This document shows, in pieces, positions 8,665 through 17,861 of a stretch of DNA of 64,000 bases; within the stretch, counting starts at the first letter, position 1, and every line of letters starts with the position of its first letter. Under the pieces are notes generated by a model, which was given only the letters and a program-made list of their open reading frames with translations, had not been told where the DNA came from and made no database searches. A program made the translations under genes and the position numbers. The stretch lies in assembly GCF_005765165.1 (NCBI RefSeq), contig NZ_VCIW01000009.1, positions 1-64,000 of the forward strand, written 5' to 3'. This DNA comes from Paenibacillus antri. GTDB lineage: Bacteria > Bacillota > Bacilli > Paenibacillales > YIM-B00363.

Positions 8665-9612
8665 TTAGAACGCGAAACTGAGCTGCTCCGGCAGCGGCTT
8701 CGCAGGCGCCGGAGCCGCGGCCGAGGGCCGAAGGACGGGAGCCGGCTCGGGAAGGCCGTGCCGAGCCGATACGGCTTCGATGCGCCGCTTCATCTTGTCG
8801 GCATACGACCGTTCGACGTAGGCGTTCCGATATAACCGAGCGTAAGGCTGGATCAGCTCCGGGAAATGCATCTCGAGCGTATGGTAATACCACATCTTTA
8901 CGTCGGGGGACAGCCGCAGCAGCGACGTCATCGCGAAGCCGGCGCCCTGCGCCTTCGACTCGGCGAAGAGCGCGTCGAGCGTCTCTTCGCCGTCGGTGAG
9001 CAGCGGCAGAATCGGGGCGACGAAGATGCCGACGGGGAAGCCTGCGTTCGCGAGCGCCCGGACCGCGCGCATTCGCCCGGCCGGATGGGGCGAGGCCGGC
9101 TCCAGCTTCCTGGCGATCGCTGCGTCTAACGTGTTGACGCTAATGTTGATCGACGTGACGTCGACGTCGCGCAGCACGTCCAGATCCCGCAGGACGAGCG
9201 GCGACCGGGTCGTGACGGACGTCGGGACGCGGTAGCGCGCCAGCACCTGCAGGCAGCGGCGCGTCTGCCGCGCCTTCGCCTCGATCGGCTGGTACGGGTC
9301 CGTCGCCGTGCCGACGGCGACGGGACCGATGCGGGGGCCGACGTCGGTGTCGCGCAGGCCGTGCCTGCGCCCGAACGTGCGGAGTTGGGATTCCAACGCT
9401 TCGGCGGCGTTCTCCTTAATAAATATATGATGCTGAAACTCGTCGGTAGCTTCCTTGCCGAGGAATGTCTGGAAGGCGCGCGCGTAACAGAAGCTGCAGC
9501 CGTGCGCGCAGCCGCGGTAGGGGTTGAGCGACCAGTCGAACGGCATGCGTTCGACCTTCACGCGGTTCAGGACGAGCTTGGCGGTAACGGATTCGAATTG
9601 TTTGGTCGTCAT
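8665..9612 (-). CDS. Rv2578c-family radical SAM protein (spore-photoproduct-lyase-like)
   Basis: 315 residues with the radical SAM cluster motif CAHGCSFC (C-x3-C-x2-C) near residue 33, preceded by DWSLNPYRG as in SplB-like proteins, and TxSPLVLRDLD / SxNTLD barrel motifs. Members resemble spore photoproduct lyase but their substrate is unknown. The C-terminus ends QLSFAF, similar to the QL[SD]LF sliding-clamp-binding peptide. The promoter region has two LexA-like boxes, so a DNA-damage role is likely by inference. The ATG used has GGAGCG about 11 bases upstream; an earlier in-frame start would lie within the regulatory region. Confidence 0.85.
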   Translation of the reverse strand: MTTKQFESVTAKLVLNRVKVERMPFDWSLNPYRGCAHGCSFCYARAFQTFLGKEATDEFQHHIFIKENAAEALESQLRTFGRRHGLRDTDVGPRIGPVAVGTATDPYQPIEAKARQTRRCLQVLARYRVPTSVTTRSPLVLRDLDVLRDVDVTSINISVNTLDAAIARKLEPASPHPAGRMRAVRALANAGFPVGIFVAPILPLLTDGEETLDALFAESKAQGAGFAMTSLLRLSPDVKMWYYHTLEMHFPELIQPYARLYRNAYVERSYADKMKRRIEAVSARHGLPEPAPVLRPSAAAPAPAKPLPEQLSFAF

Positions 9613-9634
9613 ACGATACGCTCCTGATTCTATA

Positions 9635-9695
9635 GGAACTTGTGTTCGTAGTTGAAGTATACCACAGTCGTTTCGCGAATGCGAACACAGGTTTG
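9635..9695 (-). promoter_or_regulatory. Promoter with two LexA (SOS) boxes
   Basis: Box 1, minus strand 9648-9635, is CGAACACAAGTTCC and matches the B. subtilis consensus CGAACRNRYGTTYC at 13 of 14 positions. Box 2, plus strand 9682-9695, is CGAACACAGGTTTG, 12 of 14. Between them, on the minus strand, lie TTCGCA (9685-9680), 18 bases, and TATACT (9661-9656). The boxes therefore bracket the core promoter: one over the -35, one at the transcription start. Confidence 0.68.
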
Positions 9696-9769
9696 CATGA
9701 AAACGGTGCAACCCTGCATCGCCTTGGTGCGTCTAATCGATATGGAAGCCGGTGGAAAGAGGTGGAGGG

Positions 9770-10240
9770 ATGTCATACAAGCTTATTGGGATGCTGCTCG
9801 CGGTCGGCGCGATCGCCGCGGGCTGCATGGCGGCGCCCGGAGAGCGGCCGATATTGCCGGCGAAGGCGCAGATCGAGTCCGCGCAGGAGTCGAATCCCGA
9901 GAGGAAGCCCGATCCCGCGGAAGCGAGCTATGCGGACGAAAGCAAATACGTCGGCGAAGAGTTGAAGCTGATCCAGACGATTAACCGGTCCGTCCGATTT
10001 CAAAACGAAGGGGACCAAGACGGCTATATGAGCTTGCTCGCGGAAAACAGCAATATGGGCTTTCCGGCCAGCAAGGTGCGGAAGATCGAAGTCGTCGGCA
10101 TTCGCCTGCATACGCCTAAGGAATTGTCCGCGATCGTAACGACGAGAACGTGGCTGGAAGGGGACGGGGACATCTATTCGGACGGGTTTTACTTGCTTAG
10201 CAAGGAAGAAGAGGAATGGAGGATCGTCGATAAAGATTAA
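9770..10240 (+). CDS. Putative lipoprotein, unknown function
   Basis: 156 residues. A short signal peptide ends in the lipobox AAGC (lipidated Cys near residue 18), followed by a charged linker and a small alpha/beta domain of about 100 residues (FQNEGDQDGYMSLLAEN through the C-terminal EEEWRIVDKD), a pattern that recalls NTF2-like or DUF4878-type lipoproteins, although I cannot assign it. AGAGGTGG lies 5-12 bases before the ATG. It diverges from the SOS-type promoter and is followed by a bidirectional terminator, so it is a single-gene unit. Confidence 0.75.
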   Translation: MSYKLIGMLLAVGAIAAGCMAAPGERPILPAKAQIESAQESNPERKPDPAEASYADESKYVGEELKLIQTINRSVRFQNEGDQDGYMSLLAENSNMGFPASKVRKIEVVGIRLHTPKELSAIVTTRTWLEGDGDIYSDGFYLLSKEEEEWRIVDKD

Positions 10241-10266
10241 ATCGATACGAGGCGCGGAACATGAAG

Positions 10267-10303
10267 AAATCCCCCGGAGGCCAAGCCCCCGGGGGATTTC
10301 TTT
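10267..10303. terminator. Bidirectional terminator between the lipoprotein gene and gltB
   Basis: AAATCCCCCGG and CCGGGGGATTT form an 11-bp stem with an 11-base loop. T-rich ends on both strands suit the two convergent genes. Confidence 0.8.
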
Positions 10304-10306
10304 CTA

Positions 10307-13300
10307 TTATTCCGTAGCGACCGATTGATCGGCTTGCATCGTGACCGGCGAAATCCGGACGAAGTGCGCGTCGACATTCTCGAGCATCGAAGCGATCTTC
10401 GCCGCGGTTTCCGCTTGGCCGGATTTCTCCAGCTCGGAGCGGTAGATACCGAGCAGCTCCTTCAGGTCGGCGCGGCTCTTGTCGCCCAGCGCCGTGATGC
10501 TGACCTTCGCGCCCTTGGCGACGCGGCGCTTGATCGCCGCTTCGTCGAGGCCAAGCTCCGGCTGCAGACGCTGGTAGATGACGCCGCCCGTCATGCCGGC
10601 GCAAATCCAAGGTCCCGGATCGCCCATGACGACGGCGCGCCCGTTCGTCATGTATTCGAACGCGAAGCCCTTCAGGTTCGCGCGGCCGGCCATGTTGCCG
10701 ATGTCGTCGCGGATCGGACCTACGATCTCGCCGCCGAAGATGACGTCGGCGCCCGAGAGACGGATGCAGGCGCGGGAGTCCGCGTTGCCCTGAACGATGA
10801 AGGTACCTTTCTGCGCGCCGTAGGCGAACGACTTGCCGACGGAACCGTTGATGAACGCCTTATGCTTGCTCGGCGCCTTGAGAATCGCGATCTTGCCGCC
10901 GAACGCCATCTTCGCTACGCCGTCTTCCGCGCCGCCGTGAACCGTAATGTCCACGCCGCGGGCGTTGAACGCGCCGAGACCGTTCCCCGGCACGGAGCCG
11001 TCCGTCAGCTCGAGCGAGATGCCCGGAAGCTGGTCGTAGCTGCCGTCGAACCGGTCGCGGACGCGGTTCGAGGAGAAGCGCGAGCCGATGATGCGCGTCT
11101 CTGCGCTGATCTTGCTCCAACGCTTCGCGATCGGCGATTCGAAGCTAAGCGCGCTCGGATACATCGCCGCTTCCGCGCCTACGGCCGCGAGCACCGGCTC
11201 GGCGGAAGCCGCAGCGGCTTCTTGCGCCGCCGGAGCGATGAATTGCAGCGGAGCCGGACGAAGGATCGCCGACAGGTCGATCTTCTCGAGCGCGTTCACC
11301 TGCTGCAGCAAGTCGGAACGACCGACGAGATCTTGCGCGTTCTTGTAGCCGAGCGCCGCGACGATGTCGCGGACTTCTTCGCCGATGCCCGAGAACAAGC
11401 GAACCAAGGCGTCGACCGCGTTGTCGTATACGCGGGGAACGAAGCGGCGGAGACCTTTCTCTTCGGCTTCTTCCATCGAGTCGATCTGCGTCGCGATGCC
11501 GACGTGGCACGTGTCGAGGTGACAGCCGCGGCACGTCGTGCAGCCGATCGCTTGCATCGAGATGGAGCCGAAGCCGCAGCGGTTCGCGCCGAGCATCATC
11601 ATCTTCACGACGTCCGCGCCGGACTTCAGACCGCCGTCGGACCACAGCTCGACGCGGTGGCGAAGACCCGCTTCGATCAACGCGACGTGCGCGAGCTTCG
11701 TGCCGATCTCCGTCGGCAGGCCGACGTGCTGCAGCGAGTGCATGCGCGCCGCGCCGGTGCCGCCGTCGAAGCCGGACAGCGTGATGACGTCCGCGCCGGC
11801 CTTGGCGACGCCGACCGCGATCGTGCCGATGCCCGGAACGACCGGTACCTTCACGATGATTTTCGCGTTGTGGTTGCTAGCTTCCTTCAACTCGCTGATG
11901 ATTTGCGCGAGATCCTCGATCGAGTAGATGTCATGGTTGTTCGAAGGCGAGATCAGGTCGGAGCCGATCGTCGCGTTCCGCGCGGCAGCGATCTTCGCCG
12001 TAACCTTGGAGCCCGGCAGGTGACCGCCTTCGCCCGGCTTCGCGCCTTGGCCGATCTTAATCTCGAGGAACGCCACCGCGTTCGCGAGCTCGACGTTGAC
12101 GCCGAAGCGGCCGGAAGCGACCTGCGCGCCGCGCGTCCGCTTATAGCGGCCGAGCATATCCTTGATTTCGCCGCCTTCGCCGTTCATCGTCACCATGTTC
12201 AGACGTTCGCCGGCTTCCGCGTAGGCGCGGAACGCCGTCTCGTTCTGAGAGCCGAACGACATGGAAGAGATAAGCATCGGCAGATCGTGGTCGCCTACGC
12301 CGATGTTAACGTCCTTCGGATCGAGCGGCTTGCGGCCGTCCGACAACGCCTTCTCGTAATCGAAGTCCGCGACGTGGCGAATGCTGATCGGATTTTTCGC
12401 TTCTTCTTCGCGCAGCTTGTCGCGGTAATCCGAGTAAGGAGCCGCGCCGGAAGCCGCGTCGCCGAGCGCTTTCCACATCCGTTGGAAGAAGCGGAAGTTC
12501 TTGCCCGCCTTGGCCTTCGGATTGTTGTTATAGTCCTCGTAACGAGCGATCGCGTCCGCTTCGAGCTGCGCGAAGCCCGTGCCCGCGTTTTCGCTGCCGA
12601 GGTAGTTGACGATATCGAGCACTTCCGCGACTTCCGGGTGGAGGCCGATCGACGAGAAGAATCGCGTATACCCGCGAAGCTCGTGCGTACCGATCGTGGA
12701 GATGACCTTCTCGAGACCCTTCTGAAGCGTAGTGAACACCTTCTGAGCCGCCGCCGCGCCTTCCTTCGCCGCCGCCGTCGAGAACAACACGTACGGGGAA
12801 ATCAGGTCCGCGCCGAGACCGCAAGCGACCGCGATGTCGTGCAGGTTGCGGACCGAAGCGGAGCGAAGCGCGATCGCCGCTTGACGGCGCAGGTTGTCGC
12901 CTTGGCCGAGCTTTACGGACTTCAGCGCGATGTCTACGCGGGAAACCGCGAGATGCGCGTCGATCCAAAGACGGTCGTTGCTGTTCGCTTCGCCGTCGTC
13001 GAGCAAGAGCAGGCTGGCGCCGCCGCGAACCGCGGCGATCGCGTCGTCCGCGAGCTTGTCGAGCGCGGCCTTGAGCGATTCTCCGCGGCCGAACGTCAGC
13101 GACAACGTCGCGACGGAGCCGGCTTGGGACGCTTCGAACGCGGCAACGAGCGATTCGAGCGACGGCTGGCCGACCGCTTCCAGGCTGCCGACGCCGTTGG
13201 AGCCTTCGAGCACGAGCGGAGCCGGCAGCTCGACGCGCAGGCGGCCGTCCGGCTCGCCGTAGATCGTCGGACGAGGGCCGACGACGACGCGGGTGGAGAA

Positions 13301-14851
13301 GTGCTCCTGCTCGCGATCGCGGTCGATCGCCGGGTTCGTGACGACGGCGACGCTCTCTTTAATGAAGTCTGCAACATTTTGCCGTTCCCAGTTCAGCGCC
13401 GCGAGCGGGCCGTCATAGCCGAGTGAGCGGATCGGCTCCGCGCCGGTTTCCGACATCGCTTCGACCATCTGGATGCCCTCGCGATCCCAGCCTGCAGCCG
13501 CATACAGCGCATCCGTCACTTGGACGTCCGCGTTCGGAGCCGCAGCAGGGAATTCGTTCTGATAGAACAATTGGCCGCGAAGTCCCGCGAAGTCGACGCG
13601 CTGCTTCGCGCGCTCGAGTACGGTCGTCTGAAGCTCTTCGTACGGAATGACTTGCACGTGTTCGCCGCGCGTCAGGACGACGCCGATCTTCTCGCCCGGG
13701 GCGATCGGCTTCGGGTCCGCGACCATCTCGCCGACCGTGATAACGCCTTGCTCGGAGGAGAAATAAAGCGATGTTTCGCTTTCGACCATCCACAGCGGGC
13801 GAAGGCCGAGAGCGTCTACGCTGAATACGCACTCGTTATCGTAACGGGATACGATGGCGGCCGGACCTTGCGCGTAATGACCCCAAATTTGGCGATAATA
13901 AACGTAAAGATCTTGCAGCTCGGGACGGAACGACTTCATCTCGTTATGAATCGGAGGGAAGACAAGCTCCATAGCCTCGAAGTGCGAGAAGCCGTGACGG
14001 TGAATGAACGTCTCGATCGTCCGGTTCATATCTTGAGAGTCCGAGCCGCCGTCGACGAGCGGAACGCCGATCATGTCGGCTTCGTAGCGCATCTTCTTTA
14101 CGGTGTTGATCTCTCCGTTATGACCGAGCAAGGAGAACGGCTGCACGCGGAAGAAGCTCGACAACGTGTTCGTGGAATAGCGGTTGTGACCGATCGTCAC
14201 CTGAGCGGCGAAGAGCGGGTCTTGCGTGTCTTTGAAATATTTCGGCAAAATGCTTGCGGAGCCCATGACCTTATAAGCGGCCGTTACGTTGCTGAGCGAC
14301 GCGACATGAACATTGTATTTGCTTTCGATTTCGACGTGCAGCTCGAACAGATGGTCGGCGACGTTGACGCCGTCCTTCTCGGTAATCGCGGCGACTTGCC
14401 AGAACGTCGGCTCGTCGTTGCGGCCGTTCGGGCCGAGCACGGCGCCGTTCGTTTCGTTTTCCTGTTCCAAGACGATCTTCACGCCGTACTTCGCGAACAG
14501 GTCGCGCATGCCGTTCTGCATGTCGCTTGCCGAGATGTCGAGCTTCCGAGGCACGAAAATATGCGCGACGGAGAAGCGGTCGTCGAACGCGAGCTGGCCG
14601 TCCAGGCCGGCTTTCTCGAGCTTGCTCTGCCACAGGGCGCGCGGAATGTCCGTGAGAATGCCGCAGCCGTCGCCTTCCCCGTCGATAAAACCGGAGCGGT
14701 GCTCCATCTTTACGAGGGCGTCGATCGTCTTCTGAATGTTGTCGCGGGACGGATGTCCGTTCTTCTCGATGATGCAGATGACGCCGCAGCTGTCGTGCTC
14801 TTCGAGCAGCAGTCCTTCAAACAATCCTTCGTTCTTCATAGCTTGGTTCAT
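10307..14851 (-). CDS. gltB: Glutamate synthase large subunit
   Basis: Makes glutamate from glutamine and 2-oxoglutarate. Order: a roughly 21-residue propeptide, Ntn glutaminase domain with nucleophile Cys22 (EEHDSCGV), central domain, FMN synthase domain (KPGEGGHLPG, GFDGGTGAA), [3Fe-4S] ligands C-x5-C-x4-C in GCTTCRGCHLDTC, and a C-terminal GxGxG beta-helix (about 1240-1450). About 1514 residues, usual for the family. The start is uncertain: AGGAGG lies 26 bases before the ATG used, and a GTG at 14878 abuts it. No gltD small subunit lies on either side, which is unusual; it must be elsewhere. Confidence 0.95.
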   Translation of the reverse strand: MNQAMKNEGLFEGLLLEEHDSCGVICIIEKNGHPSRDNIQKTIDALVKMEHRSGFIDGEGDGCGILTDIPRALWQSKLEKAGLDGQLAFDDRFSVAHIFVPRKLDISASDMQNGMRDLFAKYGVKIVLEQENETNGAVLGPNGRNDEPTFWQVAAITEKDGVNVADHLFELHVEIESKYNVHVASLSNVTAAYKVMGSASILPKYFKDTQDPLFAAQVTIGHNRYSTNTLSSFFRVQPFSLLGHNGEINTVKKMRYEADMIGVPLVDGGSDSQDMNRTIETFIHRHGFSHFEAMELVFPPIHNEMKSFRPELQDLYVYYRQIWGHYAQGPAAIVSRYDNECVFSVDALGLRPLWMVESETSLYFSSEQGVITVGEMVADPKPIAPGEKIGVVLTRGEHVQVIPYEELQTTVLERAKQRVDFAGLRGQLFYQNEFPAAAPNADVQVTDALYAAAGWDREGIQMVEAMSETGAEPIRSLGYDGPLAALNWERQNVADFIKESVAVVTNPAIDRDREQEHFSTRVVVGPRPTIYGEPDGRLRVELPAPLVLEGSNGVGSLEAVGQPSLESLVAAFEASQAGSVATLSLTFGRGESLKAALDKLADDAIAAVRGGASLLLLDDGEANSNDRLWIDAHLAVSRVDIALKSVKLGQGDNLRRQAAIALRSASVRNLHDIAVACGLGADLISPYVLFSTAAAKEGAAAAQKVFTTLQKGLEKVISTIGTHELRGYTRFFSSIGLHPEVAEVLDIVNYLGSENAGTGFAQLEADAIARYEDYNNNPKAKAGKNFRFFQRMWKALGDAASGAAPYSDYRDKLREEEAKNPISIRHVADFDYEKALSDGRKPLDPKDVNIGVGDHDLPMLISSMSFGSQNETAFRAYAEAGERLNMVTMNGEGGEIKDMLGRYKRTRGAQVASGRFGVNVELANAVAFLEIKIGQGAKPGEGGHLPGSKVTAKIAAARNATIGSDLISPSNNHDIYSIEDLAQIISELKEASNHNAKIIVKVPVVPGIGTIAVGVAKAGADVITLSGFDGGTGAARMHSLQHVGLPTEIGTKLAHVALIEAGLRHRVELWSDGGLKSGADVVKMMMLGANRCGFGSISMQAIGCTTCRGCHLDTCHVGIATQIDSMEEAEEKGLRRFVPRVYDNAVDALVRLFSGIGEEVRDIVAALGYKNAQDLVGRSDLLQQVNALEKIDLSAILRPAPLQFIAPAAQEAAAASAEPVLAAVGAEAAMYPSALSFESPIAKRWSKISAETRIIGSRFSSNRVRDRFDGSYDQLPGISLELTDGSVPGNGLGAFNARGVDITVHGGAEDGVAKMAFGGKIAILKAPSKHKAFINGSVGKSFAYGAQKGTFIVQGNADSRACIRLSGADVIFGGEIVGPIRDDIGNMAGRANLKGFAFEYMTNGRAVVMGDPGPWICAGMTGGVIYQRLQPELGLDEAAIKRRVAKGAKVSITALGDKSRADLKELLGIYRSELEKSGQAETAAKIASMLENVDAHFVRISPVTMQADQSVATE

Positions 14852-14902
14852 GCGTGCGGTCAGTATTCTGACCCTCACCTCCTAAGGAATTGGGTTCGGG
14901 CA

Positions 14903-14916
14903 TGCATAATTATGCA
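14903..14916. promoter_or_regulatory. Perfect 14-bp palindrome in the gltB leader
   Basis: TGCATAATTATGCA lies about 25 bases upstream of the gltB ribosome site. It could be an operator or just an RNA/DNA structural element; no regulator is assigned. Confidence 0.35.
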
Positions 14917-15014
14917 ACTGCGCTGAATAAAAAGCGCTCATCCATCGCGGCATAAAGTCGACGATACAAAGGGGGAATAACGTGAAACGTAGTACGAAAC
15001 GCGCGGCAAATCAT
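14910..15014 (-). CDS. Possible 34-residue leader peptide upstream of gltB
   Basis: A short frame (MICRAFRTTFHVIPPLYRRL...) starts at an ATG with GTGAGG 7 bases upstream and ends inside the 14-bp palindrome about 60 bases before gltB. It lies in the roughly 220-base leader predicted from the promoter at 15078-15106. It has no run of one amino acid that would point to classical attenuation. Coding status is doubtful. Confidence 0.25.
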   Translation of the reverse strand: MICRAFRTTFHVIPPLYRRLYAAMDERFLFSAVA

Positions 15015-15077
15015 CGCAAACCTCACACGGTATGACAGGTTAGACCGCGTCCGTGCTAGAGGCTGAAAAGTAGATAT

Positions 15078-15106
15078 AGAATAACATGAAATGTTACACC
15101 CGACAA
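15078..15106 (-). promoter_or_regulatory. Candidate gltB promoter with internal palindrome
   Basis: Minus strand TTGTCG (15106-15101), 17 bases, TATTCT (15083-15078). The spacer and -10 edge contain TAACATGAAATGTTA (15082-15096), a perfect 6-3-6 inverted repeat that would be well placed as a repressor site. It does not match the TnrA/GlnR consensus. The rest of 14852-15316 holds only AT-rich DNA and the hemL terminator. Confidence 0.45.
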
Positions 15107-15271
15107 TAAAGAAAAGGACGAATAAAAGACTGAAAGCGTTTTATAATGTATAATAATATTTATAACGGTGAATAATCATATTTTTTGAACAATGGATAAT
15201 TGTTGCGCACGGGCGATATCCTCTCCTCTTTTTTATACCATTCGCGCGCGAGAATATCAGCAAGCAGATTC

Positions 15272-15309
15272 AGACAATAACGCCCCGGCGACCAAGAGGT
15301 CCCGGGGCG
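15272..15309 (-). terminator. hemL terminator
   Basis: Minus-strand stem CGCCCCGGGACC / GTCGCCGGGGCG followed by TTATTGT, eight bases past the hemL stop. Confidence 0.75.
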
Positions 15310-15316
15310 AGCCGAT

Positions 15317-16633
15317 TTATTTCAACTTGGAAAATGCTCTCTCCGCCGCGGCGATCGTCGCCGCGACGTCTTCTTCGGCATGGGCGGTCGTGAGAAACCA
15401 CGCCTCGTACTTGGAGGGCGCGAGCAGCACGCCCTCGTCCAGCATGAGCTTGAAGAAGCGGCCGAACGTCTCGCCGTCCGCGTCCTGCGCCTCGTCGTAG
15501 TTCGTGACGGGGTGGCCGCAGAAGTGCGTGGACAGCGCACCGCGCACCCGGTTGATCGTCAGCGGCACGCCGTGCGCGTTCGCCGCGGCTTGCAGTCCGT
15601 CTTGCAGCTTGCGGCCGAGCGCGTCGAGTCGTTCGTACGTGCCGGGACGGGCGAGCTCGACGACGCAAGCGAGGCCCGCCGAGACGCTCATCGGGTTGCC
15701 GGCGTGGGTGCCCGCCTGGTACGCGGGACCGAGCGGCGCGACCTGCGCCATAATGTCCTCGCGTCCGCCGTAAGCGCCGATAGGAAGGCCGCCGCCGATA
15801 ATTTTGCCGAGGGCGGTGAGGTCCGGCTCGATGGCGGCGGCGTCGGTCGCGCCGGCGCCTTCGAGGAACGTCGACGCGGCGCCCCAGTGAAAGCGGAACG
15901 CGGTAATGACTTCGTCGTAGATGACGAGCGCGCCAACGTCGTGCGCCAACCGGCGGACGCCTTCGAGGAAGCCGGGCGCCGGCGCCACGATGCCGAAGTT
16001 GCCGACGATCGGCTCCACGAGCACGGCCGCCGTTTCGGCGCCCCAGCGTTCGAGCGCTTGCCTCAGGCCGTCGAGGTCGTTGAACGGCACCGTGATCACC
16101 TCGGATGCGACGCCTTGCGGCACGCCGGCGCTGTCCGGCACGCCGAGCGTCGACGGGCCGGAACCGGCGGCGACGAGCACAAGGTCGGAGTGGCCGTGAT
16201 AGCAGCCTGCGAACTTGATGATCTTCGTGCGGCCCGTGTACGCGCGCGCCACTCGGATCGTCGTCATGACGGCCTCCGTCCCCGAGTTCGTAAAGCGCAC
16301 CTTATTTAATGAAGGAATCGCTTTCTTCAGCTGCTTGGCGAACTCGATTTCGAGCTCGGTCGGCGTGCCGTAGAGGGCGCCGTTCAGCGCCGCTTTGTGA
16401 ATCGCCTCGGTGACGGCCGGGTGGTTGTGGCCGAGAATGATCGGCCCGTACGCGGCCAGGTAGTCGATGTAGCGATTGTCGTCTGCGTCCCAGAAGTAGG
16501 CGCCTTGGCCGCGCTTCATAAAGACGGGAGCCCCCCCGCCGACCGCCTTGAACGAGCGCGAAGGACTGTTTACGCCCCCGACGATATGTTGTAACGCTTC
16601 ATTATATAGCGCTTCGGATTTGGATCGGTTCAT
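15317..16633 (-). CDS. hemL: Glutamate-1-semialdehyde 2,1-aminomutase
   Basis: PLP enzyme that converts glutamate-1-semialdehyde to 5-aminolevulinate in C5 heme biosynthesis. The 438-residue protein shows [15 protein letters not shown] near the N-terminus, [22 protein letters not shown] and the PLP-lysine motif [17 protein letters not shown] around residue 270. AAAGGTG sits 10 bases before the ATG; an in-frame extension upstream is not conserved. It stands alone, away from a hemAXCDBL cluster, so it may be a second copy (GsaB-like) or the only one. Confidence 0.93.
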   Translation of the reverse strand: MNRSKSEALYNEALQHIVGGVNSPSRSFKAVGGGAPVFMKRGQGAYFWDADDNRYIDYLAAYGPIILGHNHPAVTEAIHKAALNGALYGTPTELEIEFAKQLKKAIPSLNKVRFTNSGTEAVMTTIRVARAYTGRTKIIKFAGCYHGHSDLVLVAAGSGPSTLGVPDSAGVPQGVASEVITVPFNDLDGLRQALERWGAETAAVLVEPIVGNFGIVAPAPGFLEGVRRLAHDVGALVIYDEVITAFRFHWGAASTFLEGAGATDAAAIEPDLTALGKIIGGGLPIGAYGGREDIMAQVAPLGPAYQAGTHAGNPMSVSAGLACVVELARPGTYERLDALGRKLQDGLQAAANAHGVPLTINRVRGALSTHFCGHPVTNYDEAQDADGETFGRFFKLMLDEGVLLAPSKYEAWFLTTAHAEEDVAATIAAAERAFSKLK

Positions 16634-16778
16634 GAGGCTTGCACACCTTTCTGATATGTATGATTCCTGTAAGGGAACCGGCATATACAAATTCAAGGTG
16701 TTCCTAGCCTGTTCCTCCTAGAAACCTGTACTTTTTTCGGAGATGGCTTGTATGGTTGTTACCGTTCAAGAGCTGAAT

Positions 16779-17741
16779 TTAGATTTGAACAATCACGTTA
16801 CCTTTTTTACGTTCGGTCTCTACATATCTGTGGGCATCCGGCAGGCGCTCCAGCGGATACCGATGATCGATCACGGCGTTCAGCGTTCCATTTCTTGCGA
16901 GCTCTACGAGAAACGCCAAATTCGTTTTGTTTTGCATAAGGCCGGCTGCTGCAAAAACAGCCCGTTTGCCCTTAAACAGGGAAGTCCACATCATCTGTAA
17001 AATGATAGACGGCTTGGGTACGGTAGTCAGATAAATTCCCTTGGAGGTAAGGACACGCTTGCATGCCGAGAAGGAGCGTTTGCCTACAGCATCAAAGACG
17101 ACATCATAAGCTTTGTCCGTTTTCGTAAAATCCTCCCGGGTATAGTCGATAATGAAATCTGCCCCTGCTTTCCTTACCAGACTTTCGTTGCCGGCAGAGC
17201 AAACACCGGTTACTTCAGCGCCGAAGTGTTTGGCTAATTGCACAGCGTAGATGCCGACAGCCCCCGAGGCACCGTTAATCAGCACTTTCTGTCCCTTCCT
17301 CAACGTTGCCTTATCTCTTAGAAACGTCAATGCGGTGGCACCCCCGTCACAGACACCTACGGCCTCTTCAAAGGTGATGTTGTCCGGTATGACCACAAGA
17401 GGGCTCTCTTCGGAAAGACACTTATATTCGGCATAAGCACCGAAGTTTTTGATGCTCATCCCCAGAATACGATCCCCTACTTTAAACTGCTTTACTTCTT
17501 TGCCGACCGCTTCGACCTCGCCGGCTAATTCGCATCCTCCAATTGCGAATTTCGGTCTGGACAATCCATACAACAATTTAACCATAAGCGGATCGCCCTT
17601 GCGAAAAGCACAATCCGACGGCCCTACTGCGGCGGCGTGGATCCGTATAAGTACTTCATTGTTTCCTGGCGACGGTTTCGCGACTTCTCGCGGGACGATT
17701 ACCTCCGGCGGACCATACGAGATTTGGACCATGGCTCTCAT
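16779..17741 (-). CDS. Zinc-independent MDR-family NAD(P)-dependent oxidoreductase (quinone-reductase-like)
   Basis: 320 residues of the medium-chain dehydrogenase/reductase fold: N-terminal GroES-like domain (1-120) with SYGPPEVI and AAAVGPSDCAFRKGD, and a Rossmann domain with INGASGAVGIYAVQLAKHFGA. The structural and catalytic zinc cysteines of alcohol dehydrogenases are not evident, so a quinone or enone reductase activity is more likely. AGGAGGG lies 7 bases before the ATG. Base composition is clearly more AT-rich than in the surrounding genes. It diverges from a Crp/Fnr regulator that may control it. Confidence 0.85.
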   Translation of the reverse strand: MRAMVQISYGPPEVIVPREVAKPSPGNNEVLIRIHAAAVGPSDCAFRKGDPLMVKLLYGLSRPKFAIGGCELAGEVEAVGKEVKQFKVGDRILGMSIKNFGAYAEYKCLSEESPLVVIPDNITFEEAVGVCDGGATALTFLRDKATLRKGQKVLINGASGAVGIYAVQLAKHFGAEVTGVCSAGNESLVRKAGADFIIDYTREDFTKTDKAYDVVFDAVGKRSFSACKRVLTSKGIYLTTVPKPSIILQMMWTSLFKGKRAVFAAAGLMQNKTNLAFLVELARNGTLNAVIDHRYPLERLPDAHRYVETERKKGNVIVQI

Positions 17742-17861
17742 GGGTTTTCCCTCCTGCATTTTTTTGTAATCCACCGCAAACGGTCCTTTACAAAAGGCTC
17801 TTCGACGAATGAAAATGGATAGGAGAAATCATGGAAAAGAAGGAGATGAAGAGAAGCGTTA

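Noticed and set aside
10325-13426. Open frame of over 1000 codons opposite gltB
   Set aside because: High-GC codon bias of gltB creates long antisense frames; the sequence is Arg/Asp/Val-rich without domains, and gltB on the other strand is certain.
15082-15098. TnrA/GlnR site in the gltB promoter
   Set aside because: TGTAA-N7 is followed by TGTTA in place of TNACA; only a plain inverted repeat is supported.
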